From: an uncultured Isosphaeraceae bacterium
GTDB lineage: Bacteria > Planctomycetota > Planctomycetia > Isosphaerales > Isosphaeraceae
Assembly: GCA_945957605.1 (NCBI GenBank)
Contig: CAMFLR010000013.1
Location: 1-64,000 of the forward strand
Length of the DNA stretch: 64,000 nucleotides
Direction of reading: 5' to 3'
Below, piece by piece: positions 44,616-53,463 of this stretch. The number at the start of each line of letters is the position of its first letter. Position 1 is the stretch's first letter. A model generated the notes under the pieces. That model saw nothing but the letters and a program-made list of their open reading frames with translations, was not told where the DNA came from and ran no database searches. Made by a program: the position numbers and the translations under genes.

Positions 44616-45254
44616 ATGAAATCGCAATTGCTCGAGCCACCGACAAGAATTACTGAGAACATCGACCTGTCGGGGAATTATCGGATCTCCTGGCCGCGAC
44701 CGGATCCTGGTCCGCAACGATATCTTGTCGCCGCCTTTTTTTGTTTCTGGCTGTGCGGATGGGCGTTCGGGTGGGTTAGTGTTGGCAGTCAGGTTGTGCT
44801 CGGCCAGGCGAGTTTCGGAATCGTTTGTTGGCTTGCTGCATGGACTGCCGGCGGCGGTGTTGCGATCTGGCAAGTTTGGCGAATGGTTCAGCCATCCTTG
44901 CCAGAAGCGATTACGCTGGCACTCGATTATCTAATCTATGACCCTGGTCGATCGTGGACTCCGCCATCCAATTACCGAGGATGGGGAAACACGCCAATTC
45001 GCCGCCCTTGGCCGGGAGAGACTGACGAAATCAAGGAGCCGATCGTTGTCGCGAAATCGCGGATCAAGGGATTCGTACTCGAACGCGTCGGCGAACGCCA
45101 GCGGCTCAGATTTGACTGGGGAATGCTGCGTATTGAGGTCGGTGCAAATCTCACCGAGCCGGAACGAGAGTGGCTTCACGGCGTTGTTGAAAACTGGTTG
45201 CATGCCAAAGCGAAGACCAACCTCGACCCCATCGATTCGGATTTCCTGATGTGA
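44616..45254 (+). CDS. Two-helix membrane protein, unknown
   Basis: 212 residues from ATG at 44616, preceded by GAGGATC. Two transmembrane helices near residues 35-55 and 63-85 (YLVAAFFCFWLCGWAFGWV and ASFGIVCWLAAWTAGGGVAI) are followed by a cytoplasmic domain containing a PH-like outline (IKGFVLERVGERQRLRFDW, MLRIEVGANLTEPEREWLHG). No family name is recognised. Spacing to the previous small gene is 62 bases and to the next 69 bases. Confidence 0.68.
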   Translation: MKSQLLEPPTRITENIDLSGNYRISWPRPDPGPQRYLVAAFFCFWLCGWAFGWVSVGSQVVLGQASFGIVCWLAAWTAGGGVAIWQVWRMVQPSLPEAITLALDYLIYDPGRSWTPPSNYRGWGNTPIRRPWPGETDEIKEPIVVAKSRIKGFVLERVGERQRLRFDWGMLRIEVGANLTEPEREWLHGVVENWLHAKAKTNLDPIDSDFLM

Positions 45255-45323
45255 ACCCGCGCGGAAAAGAGCGTGTCTTCTGGCCGTCCCTCAAGCGATT
45301 CTCAGGCAGAAATGAGGAGCGGC

Positions 45324-45689
45324 ATGAGTGTAGTCGGATGGCTGAAATCATTTTGGAAACGAAAAGACGAACCGTCGCGCAAGACGCTGAATGTTGATGA
45401 AAATGGCGTTGCCTGCCACTGGACAGATCGCGCTGTGGATATTGTGAGCTGGGATGATTTGGTGCAAGTTGAGATTCGCACAACCGATGATGGACCGTTT
45501 ATCGATGATGTGTACTTCGTGCTGCGCGGAAGCGAAAGTGTGTGCGTTGTTCCCAGCGAGACCGAGGGATTTGGCGGCTTGCTCGAACGGCTTCAGAGAC
45601 TGCCTGGCTTCGATAATGAGGCTGTGATTCGCGCGATGACATGCACTGATAACGCGGTGTTCTTGTGCTGGCGGCGTGAAGGAGTGTGA
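45324..45689 (+). CDS. Small conserved cytosolic protein, unknown
   Basis: 121 residues from ATG at 45324, with GAGGAGC upstream; the ORF extends further 5' without support. The core IVSWDDLVQVEIRTTDDGPF, DDVYFVLRGSESVCVVPSE, LLERLQRLPGFDNEAVIRAM and FLCWRRE belongs to a small protein type that I recognise from many bacteria but cannot name. It has the look of an immunity-like single domain. It is the third gene of the small cluster. Confidence 0.68.
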   Translation: MSVVGWLKSFWKRKDEPSRKTLNVDENGVACHWTDRAVDIVSWDDLVQVEIRTTDDGPFIDDVYFVLRGSESVCVVPSETEGFGGLLERLQRLPGFDNEAVIRAMTCTDNAVFLCWRREGV

Positions 45690-45735
45690 TTCATCGGTTT
45701 GAAGCAGAATCAACATCAACTCAAATGCGGCTGAG

Positions 45736-46266
45736 ATGAAAGCACAATATGAATATGTTGGACCAAAGGACATTCGGGAGCGGGCTCGAAATCATGCGCC
45801 GGGGACGATTGTCAAATCGCTTCAAGAAGTTGCAATGTGGTTGCGGGCGAACTCTCAATTACAGGAGTTCGTGATTGCAACGTTTGTCGTAGACGAGGAC
45901 GGAAACCTCAGGCTTGCCGATCGTCACAGCGAGCACTTCGCCTGCGCTGGCGGAAGGCCGGTGTTGTCGGCAGGTGAGATCACGTTTCGTGTGAGGCCGG
46001 GCCGAATCTCCGTCGAAGCGGTAAGCAATCAGTCGACAGGCTACTGCCCCGAGGCCGATTCGTGGCCCACTGTTGAGCATGCGCTGATTACGATCGGACT
46101 TGACCCTCCACCTGGCTTTTATCAGGAATTCGTGTTTAGGCGTTGTGTGGGTTGCGGTCAGATCAACGTCGTGAAGGATGGAGTTCTCGAGTGTGCAGTT
46201 TGCGGCGCGGGACTGCCTCTTACGTGGAATTTCGGCGGACCCGAGAGGGGTTCGCCGGTTGAATGA
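45736..46266 (+). CDS. Small protein with C-terminal zinc ribbon, unknown
   Basis: 176 residues. The N-terminal domain has YEYVGPKDIRERARNHAPGT, VIATFVVDEDGNLRLADRHS, FACAGGRPVLSAGEITFRV and VSNQSTGYCPEADSWPTVEH. This is a compact conserved core found in diverse bacteria. The C-terminus FRRCVGCGQINVVKDG...ECAVCGAGLP has two CxxC knuckles forming a zinc ribbon. The function is unknown. It is the last of the small-gene cluster and converges on the PHP-like gene with a 29-base gap. Confidence 0.7.
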   Translation: MKAQYEYVGPKDIRERARNHAPGTIVKSLQEVAMWLRANSQLQEFVIATFVVDEDGNLRLADRHSEHFACAGGRPVLSAGEITFRVRPGRISVEAVSNQSTGYCPEADSWPTVEHALITIGLDPPPGFYQEFVFRRCVGCGQINVVKDGVLECAVCGAGLPLTWNFGGPERGSPVE

Positions 46267-46295
46267 AATTGCCGGTCGTCTAGATGCAGTTGGAA

Positions 46296-48470
46296 CTATT
46301 CCGCAATCCACACGGGTTGCGAGAACACACCATTCCGCGCAATATCCCACGCTTCGATTCGCACCCAGCGCCGCCCTTTGAGATCGACATCCACGGTGCC
46401 TTCTACTCGATCAAACGGGCGATGATTCGAGAGGTCGATTCGTTGCCGATGGACGTTCGCTCCGTCGCCTGAAATGACTTCGAGATACGCAGGCGGGAAT
46501 GTCCATTCGAGGTTGTAGGACAGTTTCGCAAGGCCGCTGAGAGTAACTGTCTCACCGCTCGATTTACCGTTGATTTTGAAGTCGCGCAGCAGCATTTCGC
46601 CGGTTGTTACGAAAAAGTTGCCGGCGCGGAGAGAGTCGAGCACGGGGTGCCAGCTCTCGTCGAATTTGGGAATGCGATCAAGCTTGAGATAATTGACATT
46701 CATGGCTCCATAAAGCTCATGAGTGTGATCGATCTTGAAGACGTCGACCTCGCCGATGAGCTGTTTCTTGTTGCCCCAGTTGCTCATGTCGTCGAGCAGG
46801 TTGAGCGTGCGCTCGCCGAGTTTGGGACGCGAGAGATCGGCCGGCATTGCCTTCCACGCTGCGCCCAACCAGCGATTTGAGGTAAAGAAATCTTCGTTAC
46901 GGTAAATGTCGGGAGCCCACGTCGAAGCCTTGATTCGCGCGTGCGCGGTCCAGGCGAGACCATTCTCCTCGTCAATCAGCTTCTTCATATCGGTCCGATT
47001 GCCGACGTGATAAACCCGGCCGACGCCTGGTACTTCCTCGACAAACGGTTGATCCTTGCCGCGAACCATCGTCCAGCGCACGGGTTTGGGGAAGAGGTAA
47101 AGCCAGTGACCCGGGTTGCCTGGTTTTGTCGGTCGGAGATGGACGTTTGCCTCTTCGCCAGGCAGGAAAAGCAGGCTGTCATCGGAGAGGCGGCGGCACT
47201 CATCGAACATGGCGTCGAGTTCTTTGAGTCGGGCCGGTCCGGGATCTTGAGGGTGACCGTCGCCGTGGAATTCGGCGAGATGAACGATGTTCACGCCCAG
47301 ATCATGGAACATTTTCACGAAATCGGGCGTCGATCGTTTGCCGCCCTTGGCCTGCTCGGCAAGCGCTGCCATGGAAATCGCCATGTGCCAGTGGCTGGTG
47401 AAGGTCTTGTAGCCGGGAATTTCGACGAAACGATCTTTCCGCGTATAGCGAAGGGACTCGTCGATGGCCTCTTCGGCAGATCCCTTGGTGATCAGGTAAA
47501 AGACGCCCAGATGCTGTTCGGTGCCGGGCGGAGCATTGAACCAGGGAACGTACGGCCCGCCGCCGGTTTCGGGCTGACGGATGCCAAATCCTGCGCGAGT
47601 TTCGAGCTTGCGATGGTTCGCACCGGCCCAGGTGAAGCCGAGGTTGTCGGTTACGTCGCGCGGGTAGAAATATTGATGCGGCAAAGGAAGGCAAGCGAGG
47701 GAGCCGCCTTCGGATTCGGCGACGATCGCCCGATGACGTACCGAAATCGCACGGTCGGAAAGTTTCGCTGAGAATGGCTCGCGTTGAAGCTTGCCTTCGG
47801 TATCGAGCCAGACGATGTTTTTCCATTTGGGATGCGCGGAAACCAGACCGGTGTCATACGTAAATGCGCGATTGGGTTCGTCGGTTTTGAGGATCGTTTC
47901 GACGTGAATCAGCCGCGAACCGGCATAGACTGTGAACCGAATCTCGCCTGTGAACGGGCCTGCGGTGACGTCTCCGAACGCGATGGTTGCGCGGTCGTGC
48001 TCGCTCGTCAGCTTGCCCCATTTGAGCGTGAGATTGGCGCGATTGGTTTCGTAAGGACGGCGCCAGGGGTTATCGAAGAAGACGTTGAACGGGCTCATTC
48101 CGGGAGGTCGATCGCGCTCGCCTTCGCGCGAGCCGAGGGTGATGAAGGTGATCGGGTCGGCGTCTTCGACGAGGAGTGTACGGTTCGAGGGTACAGCGTT
48201 GGAACGAATCGAAATATTTTTGATCAAAGGTTCCTGGGCGCTTCGATTGAATGTCATCGAGCCGGTTTCGGTCGGACTGACTGGCCATTCAATGGTAAAG
48301 CTGGCCGCAGGTTCGCCTTCGAGTGGCACGATGCCCTGAATGAGGCCGCGCTGGAATTTGGAAGCGTCGATTTCGATCGAGTCTTGGGCTTGGGTGTGCG
48401 TTGAAAGAAGGCCCAACGTGATGAGGGCAGCCCATATCCGAGAAGTGCGCGAAAGGGAGAATCGGGGCAC
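46296..48470 (-). CDS. Exported PHP-like (CehA/McbA-type) hydrolase-like protein
   Basis: 724 residues from GTG at 48470 (AAGGGA about 10 bases upstream). A signal peptide (RIWAALITLGLLSTHTQAQ) is followed by a beta-rich N-terminal half. The second half has a PHP-like metal-site pattern: FTSHWHMAISMAAL (paired His), VNIVHLAEFHGDGH, LLFLPGEEANVHL, and HTHELYGAMN with a late Asp/His. The ending NFFVTTGEMLLRDFKINGK and a beta-sandwich tail are typical of CehA/McbA-type planctomycetal proteins. Phosphoesterase or general metal-dependent hydrolase activity is possible, but the substrate is unknown. Confidence 0.68.
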   Translation of the reverse strand: MPRFSLSRTSRIWAALITLGLLSTHTQAQDSIEIDASKFQRGLIQGIVPLEGEPAASFTIEWPVSPTETGSMTFNRSAQEPLIKNISIRSNAVPSNRTLLVEDADPITFITLGSREGERDRPPGMSPFNVFFDNPWRRPYETNRANLTLKWGKLTSEHDRATIAFGDVTAGPFTGEIRFTVYAGSRLIHVETILKTDEPNRAFTYDTGLVSAHPKWKNIVWLDTEGKLQREPFSAKLSDRAISVRHRAIVAESEGGSLACLPLPHQYFYPRDVTDNLGFTWAGANHRKLETRAGFGIRQPETGGGPYVPWFNAPPGTEQHLGVFYLITKGSAEEAIDESLRYTRKDRFVEIPGYKTFTSHWHMAISMAALAEQAKGGKRSTPDFVKMFHDLGVNIVHLAEFHGDGHPQDPGPARLKELDAMFDECRRLSDDSLLFLPGEEANVHLRPTKPGNPGHWLYLFPKPVRWTMVRGKDQPFVEEVPGVGRVYHVGNRTDMKKLIDEENGLAWTAHARIKASTWAPDIYRNEDFFTSNRWLGAAWKAMPADLSRPKLGERTLNLLDDMSNWGNKKQLIGEVDVFKIDHTHELYGAMNVNYLKLDRIPKFDESWHPVLDSLRAGNFFVTTGEMLLRDFKINGKSSGETVTLSGLAKLSYNLEWTFPPAYLEVISGDGANVHRQRIDLSNHRPFDRVEGTVDVDLKGRRWVRIEAWDIARNGVFSQPVWIAE

Positions 48471-48766
48471 CGTGGTGTTCCCTTTGTGCGATGGGAGAGG
48501 ATTTGCAGTTCGGTGTCGTTATATCGCGCGGGTTCACCCGGCACTACGGTCTTGAAGGCGCGTCGACCGAAAGGCCTGCACCGATTGTATAAGGAAGTAT
48601 GATGCGTTTGTGCAACAACGCATGCGGATTCGGTTGCTGTATTCGGCATCAAAAAGTAGGCTTATTGGCTCTTCGCCGCGAGTGCGACCTATATTCGACC
48701 TAGATTGAAGGAACCCGCGCGGTTTTTGCGTGCAGGTTTTCTCTCACCTTGTGACCCGCAATAATC

Positions 48767-49903
48767 ATGCAAATCGTTGATATTGCAGCGGATAGGGCGA
48801 ATCTCGCAGAGGCGTGGGATCGGTTGATCGACGCGCGGCCGGGCGCCGCCAGCCTCTATCAGACGCGTGCCTATTACGAGCAATGTGCGGCCGTTCACCC
48901 TCATCAGCGAAGCCGGCTGTTTTGTGCCTGGGGCGATGAAGGCGAGCTAACGGGCGTGGTGCCGCTGGTCGCTGGCGTTGGGCGGCTGGAGCGAGATATT
49001 CGCGGTCGAACTATCTGGCGAAGCGGTGCGCTCAAATCGCTCGAAATCGGTTTGCGCGACCCGTTGCTACCGGAAGACTCTGCGGTGTATCGCGAGCTCT
49101 TTCAGTTCATCGACGATCAGTTTGCCGACGCGAGCATGCTGCGGTTCTCGCAGATCAACGTCGACAGCCATTTTTATCGCAGCTTGCAGGCTTTGCCCGA
49201 GGTGCGGGATCGCTATGTTTTGCACGACCTCGAAGGGTGCATGAAGCGGCTGATTATCGACCTACCCGAGACGTTTTCGGCGTATCTTGGTCGATTCGCG
49301 GCTGAGAAGCGGTACAAGCTGCGGCGGATTGTGAAGAAGCTGGGCGAGCGCTGCGGGACATTGGTGCTGGAGCGATTCGATCGGCCCGAACAGGTGACGG
49401 AGCTGATCGCACGTGCTTCGAGCATTGCGAAAGCGTCGTGGCAGGCGGGGATTGATCCCGACCAGATCGGCCTGCGCGACTATCACGAAGCGAAGCTGAA
49501 ATTCATGGCGAGCCGCGGCCAGCTTGCGGCGTACATTTTGAGCGCGGGTGGCAAGGATTGTGCCTACACGTTAGGATATGAAGGTTGTGGTCAGTATGAA
49601 TATGTGCAGCCGAGGTTTGATCGCAGCTTTGCGCATCATAGCCCAGGAACCGCACTTTTGGTTTTGATGATCGAGGATTTGATTGGCCGCGGGAATGTGC
49701 GGCGGTTTTCCTTCGGCGCGGGGGAATACGCTTACAAGCAGCACTTTGCCAACGATGTTGAAACGATTCGGTCGTTTTATCTCCTGCGCAAGACGCTGCG
49801 AAATCGGATTCTGACAACGACTGACCGGTTCGTTTATGCGGGCTTGGAGGCGGTGAAACGCGTGGCGCGACGTCGAGGCACGGCGAGTTTGCCCGTCGAA
49901 TGA
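48767..49903 (+). CDS. CelD/BcsL-family (FemAB-like) acyltransferase
   Basis: 378 residues, cytoplasmic. A double-GNAT fold of the BioF2/Acetyltransf_6 type: N-terminal half with SLYQTRAYYEQCAAVHPHQR and LTGVVPLVAGVGRLERDIRG, then YKLRRIVKKLGERCG. The C-terminal half has FMASRGQLAAYILSAGGKDC, AYTLGYEGCGQYEYVQPRFD, SPGTALLVLMIEDLIGRG and RRFSFGAGEYAYKQHFA, a classic motif of this family. Members act in exopolysaccharide or glycan acylation and cell-surface assembly. It is followed after 105 bases by a glycoside hydrolase gene on the same strand. Confidence 0.85.
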   Translation: MQIVDIAADRANLAEAWDRLIDARPGAASLYQTRAYYEQCAAVHPHQRSRLFCAWGDEGELTGVVPLVAGVGRLERDIRGRTIWRSGALKSLEIGLRDPLLPEDSAVYRELFQFIDDQFADASMLRFSQINVDSHFYRSLQALPEVRDRYVLHDLEGCMKRLIIDLPETFSAYLGRFAAEKRYKLRRIVKKLGERCGTLVLERFDRPEQVTELIARASSIAKASWQAGIDPDQIGLRDYHEAKLKFMASRGQLAAYILSAGGKDCAYTLGYEGCGQYEYVQPRFDRSFAHHSPGTALLVLMIEDLIGRGNVRRFSFGAGEYAYKQHFANDVETIRSFYLLRKTLRNRILTTTDRFVYAGLEAVKRVARRRGTASLPVE

Positions 49904-50008
49904 CGTGTGGCTCAAATCACGAGTCCCTTGGAACACTGGCGGGGAAATACTATCCTTGGGGCCAGTGCGGGGTCGTTTCACGTCATCACTTCAGCGTCGA
50001 GAATCACG

Positions 50009-51124
50009 ATGTTTCGGTTCCGGAATTACGCATGTGCGTTCGCGTTCGTGCTGGCTCTTGCGGCGGTTCCCGCCCAGGCCCGCGACCAATGGACGAAGGA
50101 TCAAGCCAAGGCGTGGTATGCGTCGCAGCCGTGGCTCGTCGGTTGCAACTACATTCCCAGCTCGGCGATCAACCAGCTCGAAATGTGGCAGGCCGAGACG
50201 TTTGACCCCGCCACAATCGATCGCGAGCTGGGCTGGGCTGAGGGCCTGGGCTTCACAAGCATTCGCGTGTTCTTGCATGATCTGCCGTGGAAGCAAGACA
50301 GCGATGGATTCATCAAACGCATCGACCAGTTTTTGAGCATTGCCGACAAGCATCACATCGGCGTGATGTTCGTGCTGTTCGATAGCTGCTGGGATCCTGC
50401 CCCCGCGCTCGGAAAACAGCGTGCGCCCAAGCCGGGCCTGCACAACTCGGGCTGGGTTCAGGCTCCTGGCCTGGCGATTTTGAACGACCCCGCCAAGCAG
50501 GCCGATCTCGAAGGCTATGTGAAGGGAATCGTCGGCCGGTTCCGGGCGGATCGTCGCGTGCAAGTTTGGGATTTGCACAACGAGCCCGATAATCGCAACG
50601 ATTCGTCGTACGGCAAGCTCGAGCCCAAAAACAAGTGGGAGCTAGTGCTTCCGCTCTTGAAGAAGACGTTTGCCTGGGCGCGTGAGGCTGATCCGTCTCA
50701 GCCACTGACTTCGGGTGTCTGGATTGGCGACTGGTCGGAAAACAAGCTCTCGGCGATGGCACGGTTCCAGCTCGATCAATCCGACGTGATTTCGTTCCAC
50801 GACTATTCACCGGTCGACAAGCTGAAGTCGCGGATCGCGAGCTTGCGGCATTATGAGCGTCCCCTGCTCTGCACCGAGTACATGGCACGGCCGGCCGGCA
50901 GCCGGTTTGACCCTTCGCTGGGTGAGATGAAGTCGCAAAACGTGGCGGCGTATAACTGGGGGTTCGTCGACGGCAAGTCGCAGACGATTTATCCCTGGGA
51001 TTCGTGGCAGAAGCCTTATGACAACGAGCCGCCGGTTTGGTTCCACGACATTTTCCGTCGCGACGGGACGCCGTATAAGCCGGAGGAAGTGGCTTATATT
51101 CGGAAGGTGACTGGGAAGAATTGA
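50009..51124 (+). CDS. Exported glycoside hydrolase, GH5/clan GH-A-like
   Basis: 371 residues from ATG at 50009, which opens a signal peptide (MFRFRNYACAFAFVLALAAV, cut near AQA). The longer frame to 49907 buries it. The TIM barrel shows GCNYIPSSAINQLEMWQ, GFTSIRVFLHDLPW, VMFVLFDSCWD, VQVWDLHNEPDN (acid/base Glu) and LLCTEYMARPAG (nucleophile Glu), with FHDYSP and NWGFVDGKSQTIYPWDSW between and after. Relatives are annotated as 1,4-beta-xylanase or cellulase-like. The exact substrate cannot be given. It may be cotranscribed with the CelD-like gene. Confidence 0.82.
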   Translation: MFRFRNYACAFAFVLALAAVPAQARDQWTKDQAKAWYASQPWLVGCNYIPSSAINQLEMWQAETFDPATIDRELGWAEGLGFTSIRVFLHDLPWKQDSDGFIKRIDQFLSIADKHHIGVMFVLFDSCWDPAPALGKQRAPKPGLHNSGWVQAPGLAILNDPAKQADLEGYVKGIVGRFRADRRVQVWDLHNEPDNRNDSSYGKLEPKNKWELVLPLLKKTFAWAREADPSQPLTSGVWIGDWSENKLSAMARFQLDQSDVISFHDYSPVDKLKSRIASLRHYERPLLCTEYMARPAGSRFDPSLGEMKSQNVAAYNWGFVDGKSQTIYPWDSWQKPYDNEPPVWFHDIFRRDGTPYKPEEVAYIRKVTGKN

Positions 51125-51143
51125 AAGGATTTTGATAATTTAC

Positions 51144-51279
51144 GGGTGGCACCGGTTCTTGAACCGGTGTGACGAAGTCACAAGAGTTGGCGTGATTTCG
51201 TTGCGATCAAGTCGGGCCGAAGTTTAGAGACTGAACTTCTTGCCGCTGCGCGGCACCGGATCGAGATCCGGTGCCACCC
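51144..51279. repeat. Inverted-repeat element, copy H (136 bp), variant stems
   Basis: GGGTGGC end; left stem ACCGGTTC-TT-GAACCGGT (51151-51168); GTGAC-GAA-GTCAC (51169-51181) in place of GTCGC-GAA-GCGAC; CAAGAG; a variable centre; CTTCTTG; GCCGC-TGC-GCGGC; right stem CACCGGATC-GA-GATCCGGTG (51254-51273); CCACCC end. Nearly every stem differs from copy A but stays paired. Confidence 0.92.
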
Positions 51280-51316
51280 TTTTTGAATCGATTCCGCTCG
51301 AGGTGCGCAGTTGGCC

Positions 51317-52315
51317 TTAGTCTCGCGCGTTATGGCGCTTCCGAGCGAATGCCAGCCCCACCACAGCCGCAATCGACCAAACAGCGACCGACGCCGGTTC
51401 CGGAACTGGGGCGGGCTGAGGCGTGTCGATGATGCCCGAGGCAAATGAGACGCCGTAGCCGAGCGAGCTCAGCGATGTGCCGTCGGTCGTTGTTACGCTG
51501 GCGATCCCGAGAGTTGCAGCATGTGATTCCCAGGAGCCGGTGTTGCTAGTTACAGATGCATTGGACATCGCTTCGAGCATAAGCGTGATCGGAACGGTTT
51601 TTCCCGAACTATCTACCGGAAGATCGATATGGAACTGACCGGTTTTAAATCCGTTGCCACTGTCTTTGAGGTTATCAAATGCCGACACCTCGTATCCGGG
51701 ATTGGCAGGTACTAGACCATCACTGTTGTAAAAGCTTGGCGAGGCCATTCTAACGTTTATCGATGTGTCATTTGCCGTTGCGCTGATTGAACCAAAGTTC
51801 CAGTCGGGTGTACCTCGGCCGTACGAAAGATAACCAAGCGTCGATGTGTCGAATGTAAAATTGAGATTGAGTCGAATCTCAGTGGGAAAAGCTGCCCCCG
51901 GCGCCGTTGTGAGCTGAATCGAGTCGCCTGTCCAGCTTGCAGAGGCTGTTGACTGGCCGACCGATCCTCCAAGGCCTCCTGTGCTGCCGGGATCCCATCC
52001 TGTCGCGTTTGTTTGGATTGTGAGCAGACTCGCCGCTGAGCTGCCGGCGGACGCGCTCGAAGTTCCGGAGCCGCCGAGGTGGAACTGCCCCGAGCCCGAA
52101 AGCGAATTATACGGCCCAGTGGATGATGACCAATTGATGCTCGCGTTGGCCGTCGCACCCGTTTGGTTATGCGAGCCTCCGTCGTATGATGCAGTCGCCG
52201 ATGCACCCGCCCAGGGCGCGATTTCTGATGCCTGCGCTGGGAGAGCAACCGAAAGCCAGAAGATCAGAGAAAGTCCGGCGACCCAACGGCTTTGATCAAA
52301 CACAAAACGGCGCAT
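51317..52315 (-). CDS. PEP-CTERM sorting-domain protein
   Basis: 332 residues. A signal peptide (VAGLSLIFWLSVALPAQAS) precedes a Ser/Thr/Gly/Asn-rich beta domain of about 260 residues with no cysteine or known catalytic motif. The C-terminus is a PEP-CTERM signal: PVPEPASVAVWSIAAVVG, then a hydrophobic stretch and a basic tail (ARKRHNARD). AGGA 8 bases upstream supports the ATG. It is probably surface-displayed after exosortase processing; the function is unknown. Confidence 0.88.
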   Translation of the reverse strand: MRRFVFDQSRWVAGLSLIFWLSVALPAQASEIAPWAGASATASYDGGSHNQTGATANASINWSSSTGPYNSLSGSGQFHLGGSGTSSASAGSSAASLLTIQTNATGWDPGSTGGLGGSVGQSTASASWTGDSIQLTTAPGAAFPTEIRLNLNFTFDTSTLGYLSYGRGTPDWNFGSISATANDTSINVRMASPSFYNSDGLVPANPGYEVSAFDNLKDSGNGFKTGQFHIDLPVDSSGKTVPITLMLEAMSNASVTSNTGSWESHAATLGIASVTTTDGTSLSSLGYGVSFASGIIDTPQPAPVPEPASVAVWSIAAVVGLAFARKRHNARD

Positions 52316-52461
52316 TGTTGAATTCCTGCGGCTGTCGAACGATTAGAGCACATGCATCCTTACTCGCGCGACGCCCTTATACATGTTCTTGAGTTGCCGT
52401 CAAGCCGAGCGCTTAGGTGACATTTTTGACGCGTAGATGAAATCCATTTCGAATTTGAACA

Positions 52462-52489
52462 TGGCACCGGACCAAGATCCGGCGCCATA
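52462..52489. repeat. Solo single-hairpin remnant of the repeat family
   Basis: ATGGCACCGGA and TCCGGCGCCAT form a near-perfect palindrome around CCAAGA. It looks like one arm of the intergenic element without the rest. It lies between the PEP-CTERM and DUF1264 genes. Confidence 0.6.
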
Positions 52490-52520
52490 AGCTCAATAAA
52501 ACCGGATTGTTAAAATCGGT

Positions 52521-53153
52521 TCACTTACCGCGATGCGCCCGCTCAAGCTCCACGGGCAGCTTGGCATCGGGCGATAGCACGAAAGGCTGCTCGCCGGTTA
52601 CCGACCAGAAGAGTCGGGCTGGGCCTCGGGGATAATCGGTGCCTGATGCCCACGTGTGATAGGCCTTTCCCCAGAGCGTTTTCACCGCGGCGAGCGTTTG
52701 TTTTTCCTCATCGCCCGACTGGGTCAGACTCTTGAGATAGCCGGCGTCGACTTCGTATTTGTGATCGTGCCAGTAAACTTTTTCCTCGGCGGGCATCTTT
52801 TGGTAGATGGCGTCGCTGACCAGGTATTCGACGCCGATTAGCTTGGCGTCGGGACCGGTGCCGTCGTAGAGGACGCACTGGTTCAGGTCAGCGTTTACCG
52901 GCTTGCAGAAGTGGTAGGCGACCTTGGAATACTCGGGAACCTCCTTGAGCAGGTGGACGCCCGCAAACGCGAGGGGGCAGTGAAGCACCTCCTGAATCGG
53001 CGACTTCACGCCGGCGGCCGGGGCGTTGTGGGCGGGTTTGGCGTCGTCGGCCCAGGCGCGACTCGTTCGCATCGCGCTTGAAATGAAAATTCCGGCGACC
53101 ACGCCGACGAGGCCGGCGAACAGGAGCGAGGCCTTGGTGCTCAGTCTGGACAT
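52521..53153 (-). CDS. DUF1264 (oil body-associated protein-like) exported protein
   Basis: 210 residues. An N-terminal hydrophobic helix (about 8-30) acts as a signal or anchor. The DUF1264 domain covers about 55-205. KVAYHFCKPVNADLNQCVLY, DAKLIGVEYLVSDAIYQKMP, EEKVYWHDHKYEVDAGYL and GKAYHTWASG match the plant OBAP/DUF1264 signature of conserved His and Cys. The biochemical role of the family is unknown. In plants related proteins affect oil bodies, which does not transfer directly here. It is transcribed divergently from the orphan DUF1501 gene. Confidence 0.87.
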   Translation of the reverse strand: MSRLSTKASLLFAGLVGVVAGIFISSAMRTSRAWADDAKPAHNAPAAGVKSPIQEVLHCPLAFAGVHLLKEVPEYSKVAYHFCKPVNADLNQCVLYDGTGPDAKLIGVEYLVSDAIYQKMPAEEKVYWHDHKYEVDAGYLKSLTQSGDEEKQTLAAVKTLWGKAYHTWASGTDYPRGPARLFWSVTGEQPFVLSPDAKLPVELERAHRGK

Positions 53154-53392
53154 CGGTGCTCAATCCTTCCTGATGAGAGTCTTGGAGCAAGCGCTTCCCA
53201 GCGGACACGTCAGCAGACGAGAGAATGGAGGCATCAGCGTCGATGTGGCGGTGCGTCGTGTCGCCGCCCTCAGTATTGGATGCGCCGAACCGAGCCTGCA
53301 AGAAAATACGCGCTGGCAAATCGCCGGCGTGACCAAGCGGATCCAAGTCGACAATCGCACGGCGCCTGAAATCGCCCCGCCAGCCCCTTGGA

Positions 53393-53451
53393 TTGACGGA
53401 ACTGCCGAATTTCAGTTAAAATCCAACCGATGTTGAACAGCCCAACATCGG
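53393..53451 (+). promoter_or_regulatory. Sigma70-like promoter with a hairpin at the predicted transcript start
   Basis: TTGACG (53393-53398) and TTAAAA (53416-53421) are separated by exactly 17 bases. CCGATGTTG (53427-53435) pairs with CAACATCGG (53443-53451) at about +1, just before the weak ribosome binding site of the DUF1501 gene (ATG 53464). The remaining upstream region back to 53154 shows no gene. Confidence 0.6.
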
Positions 53452-53463
53452 GATAAACTTGCC

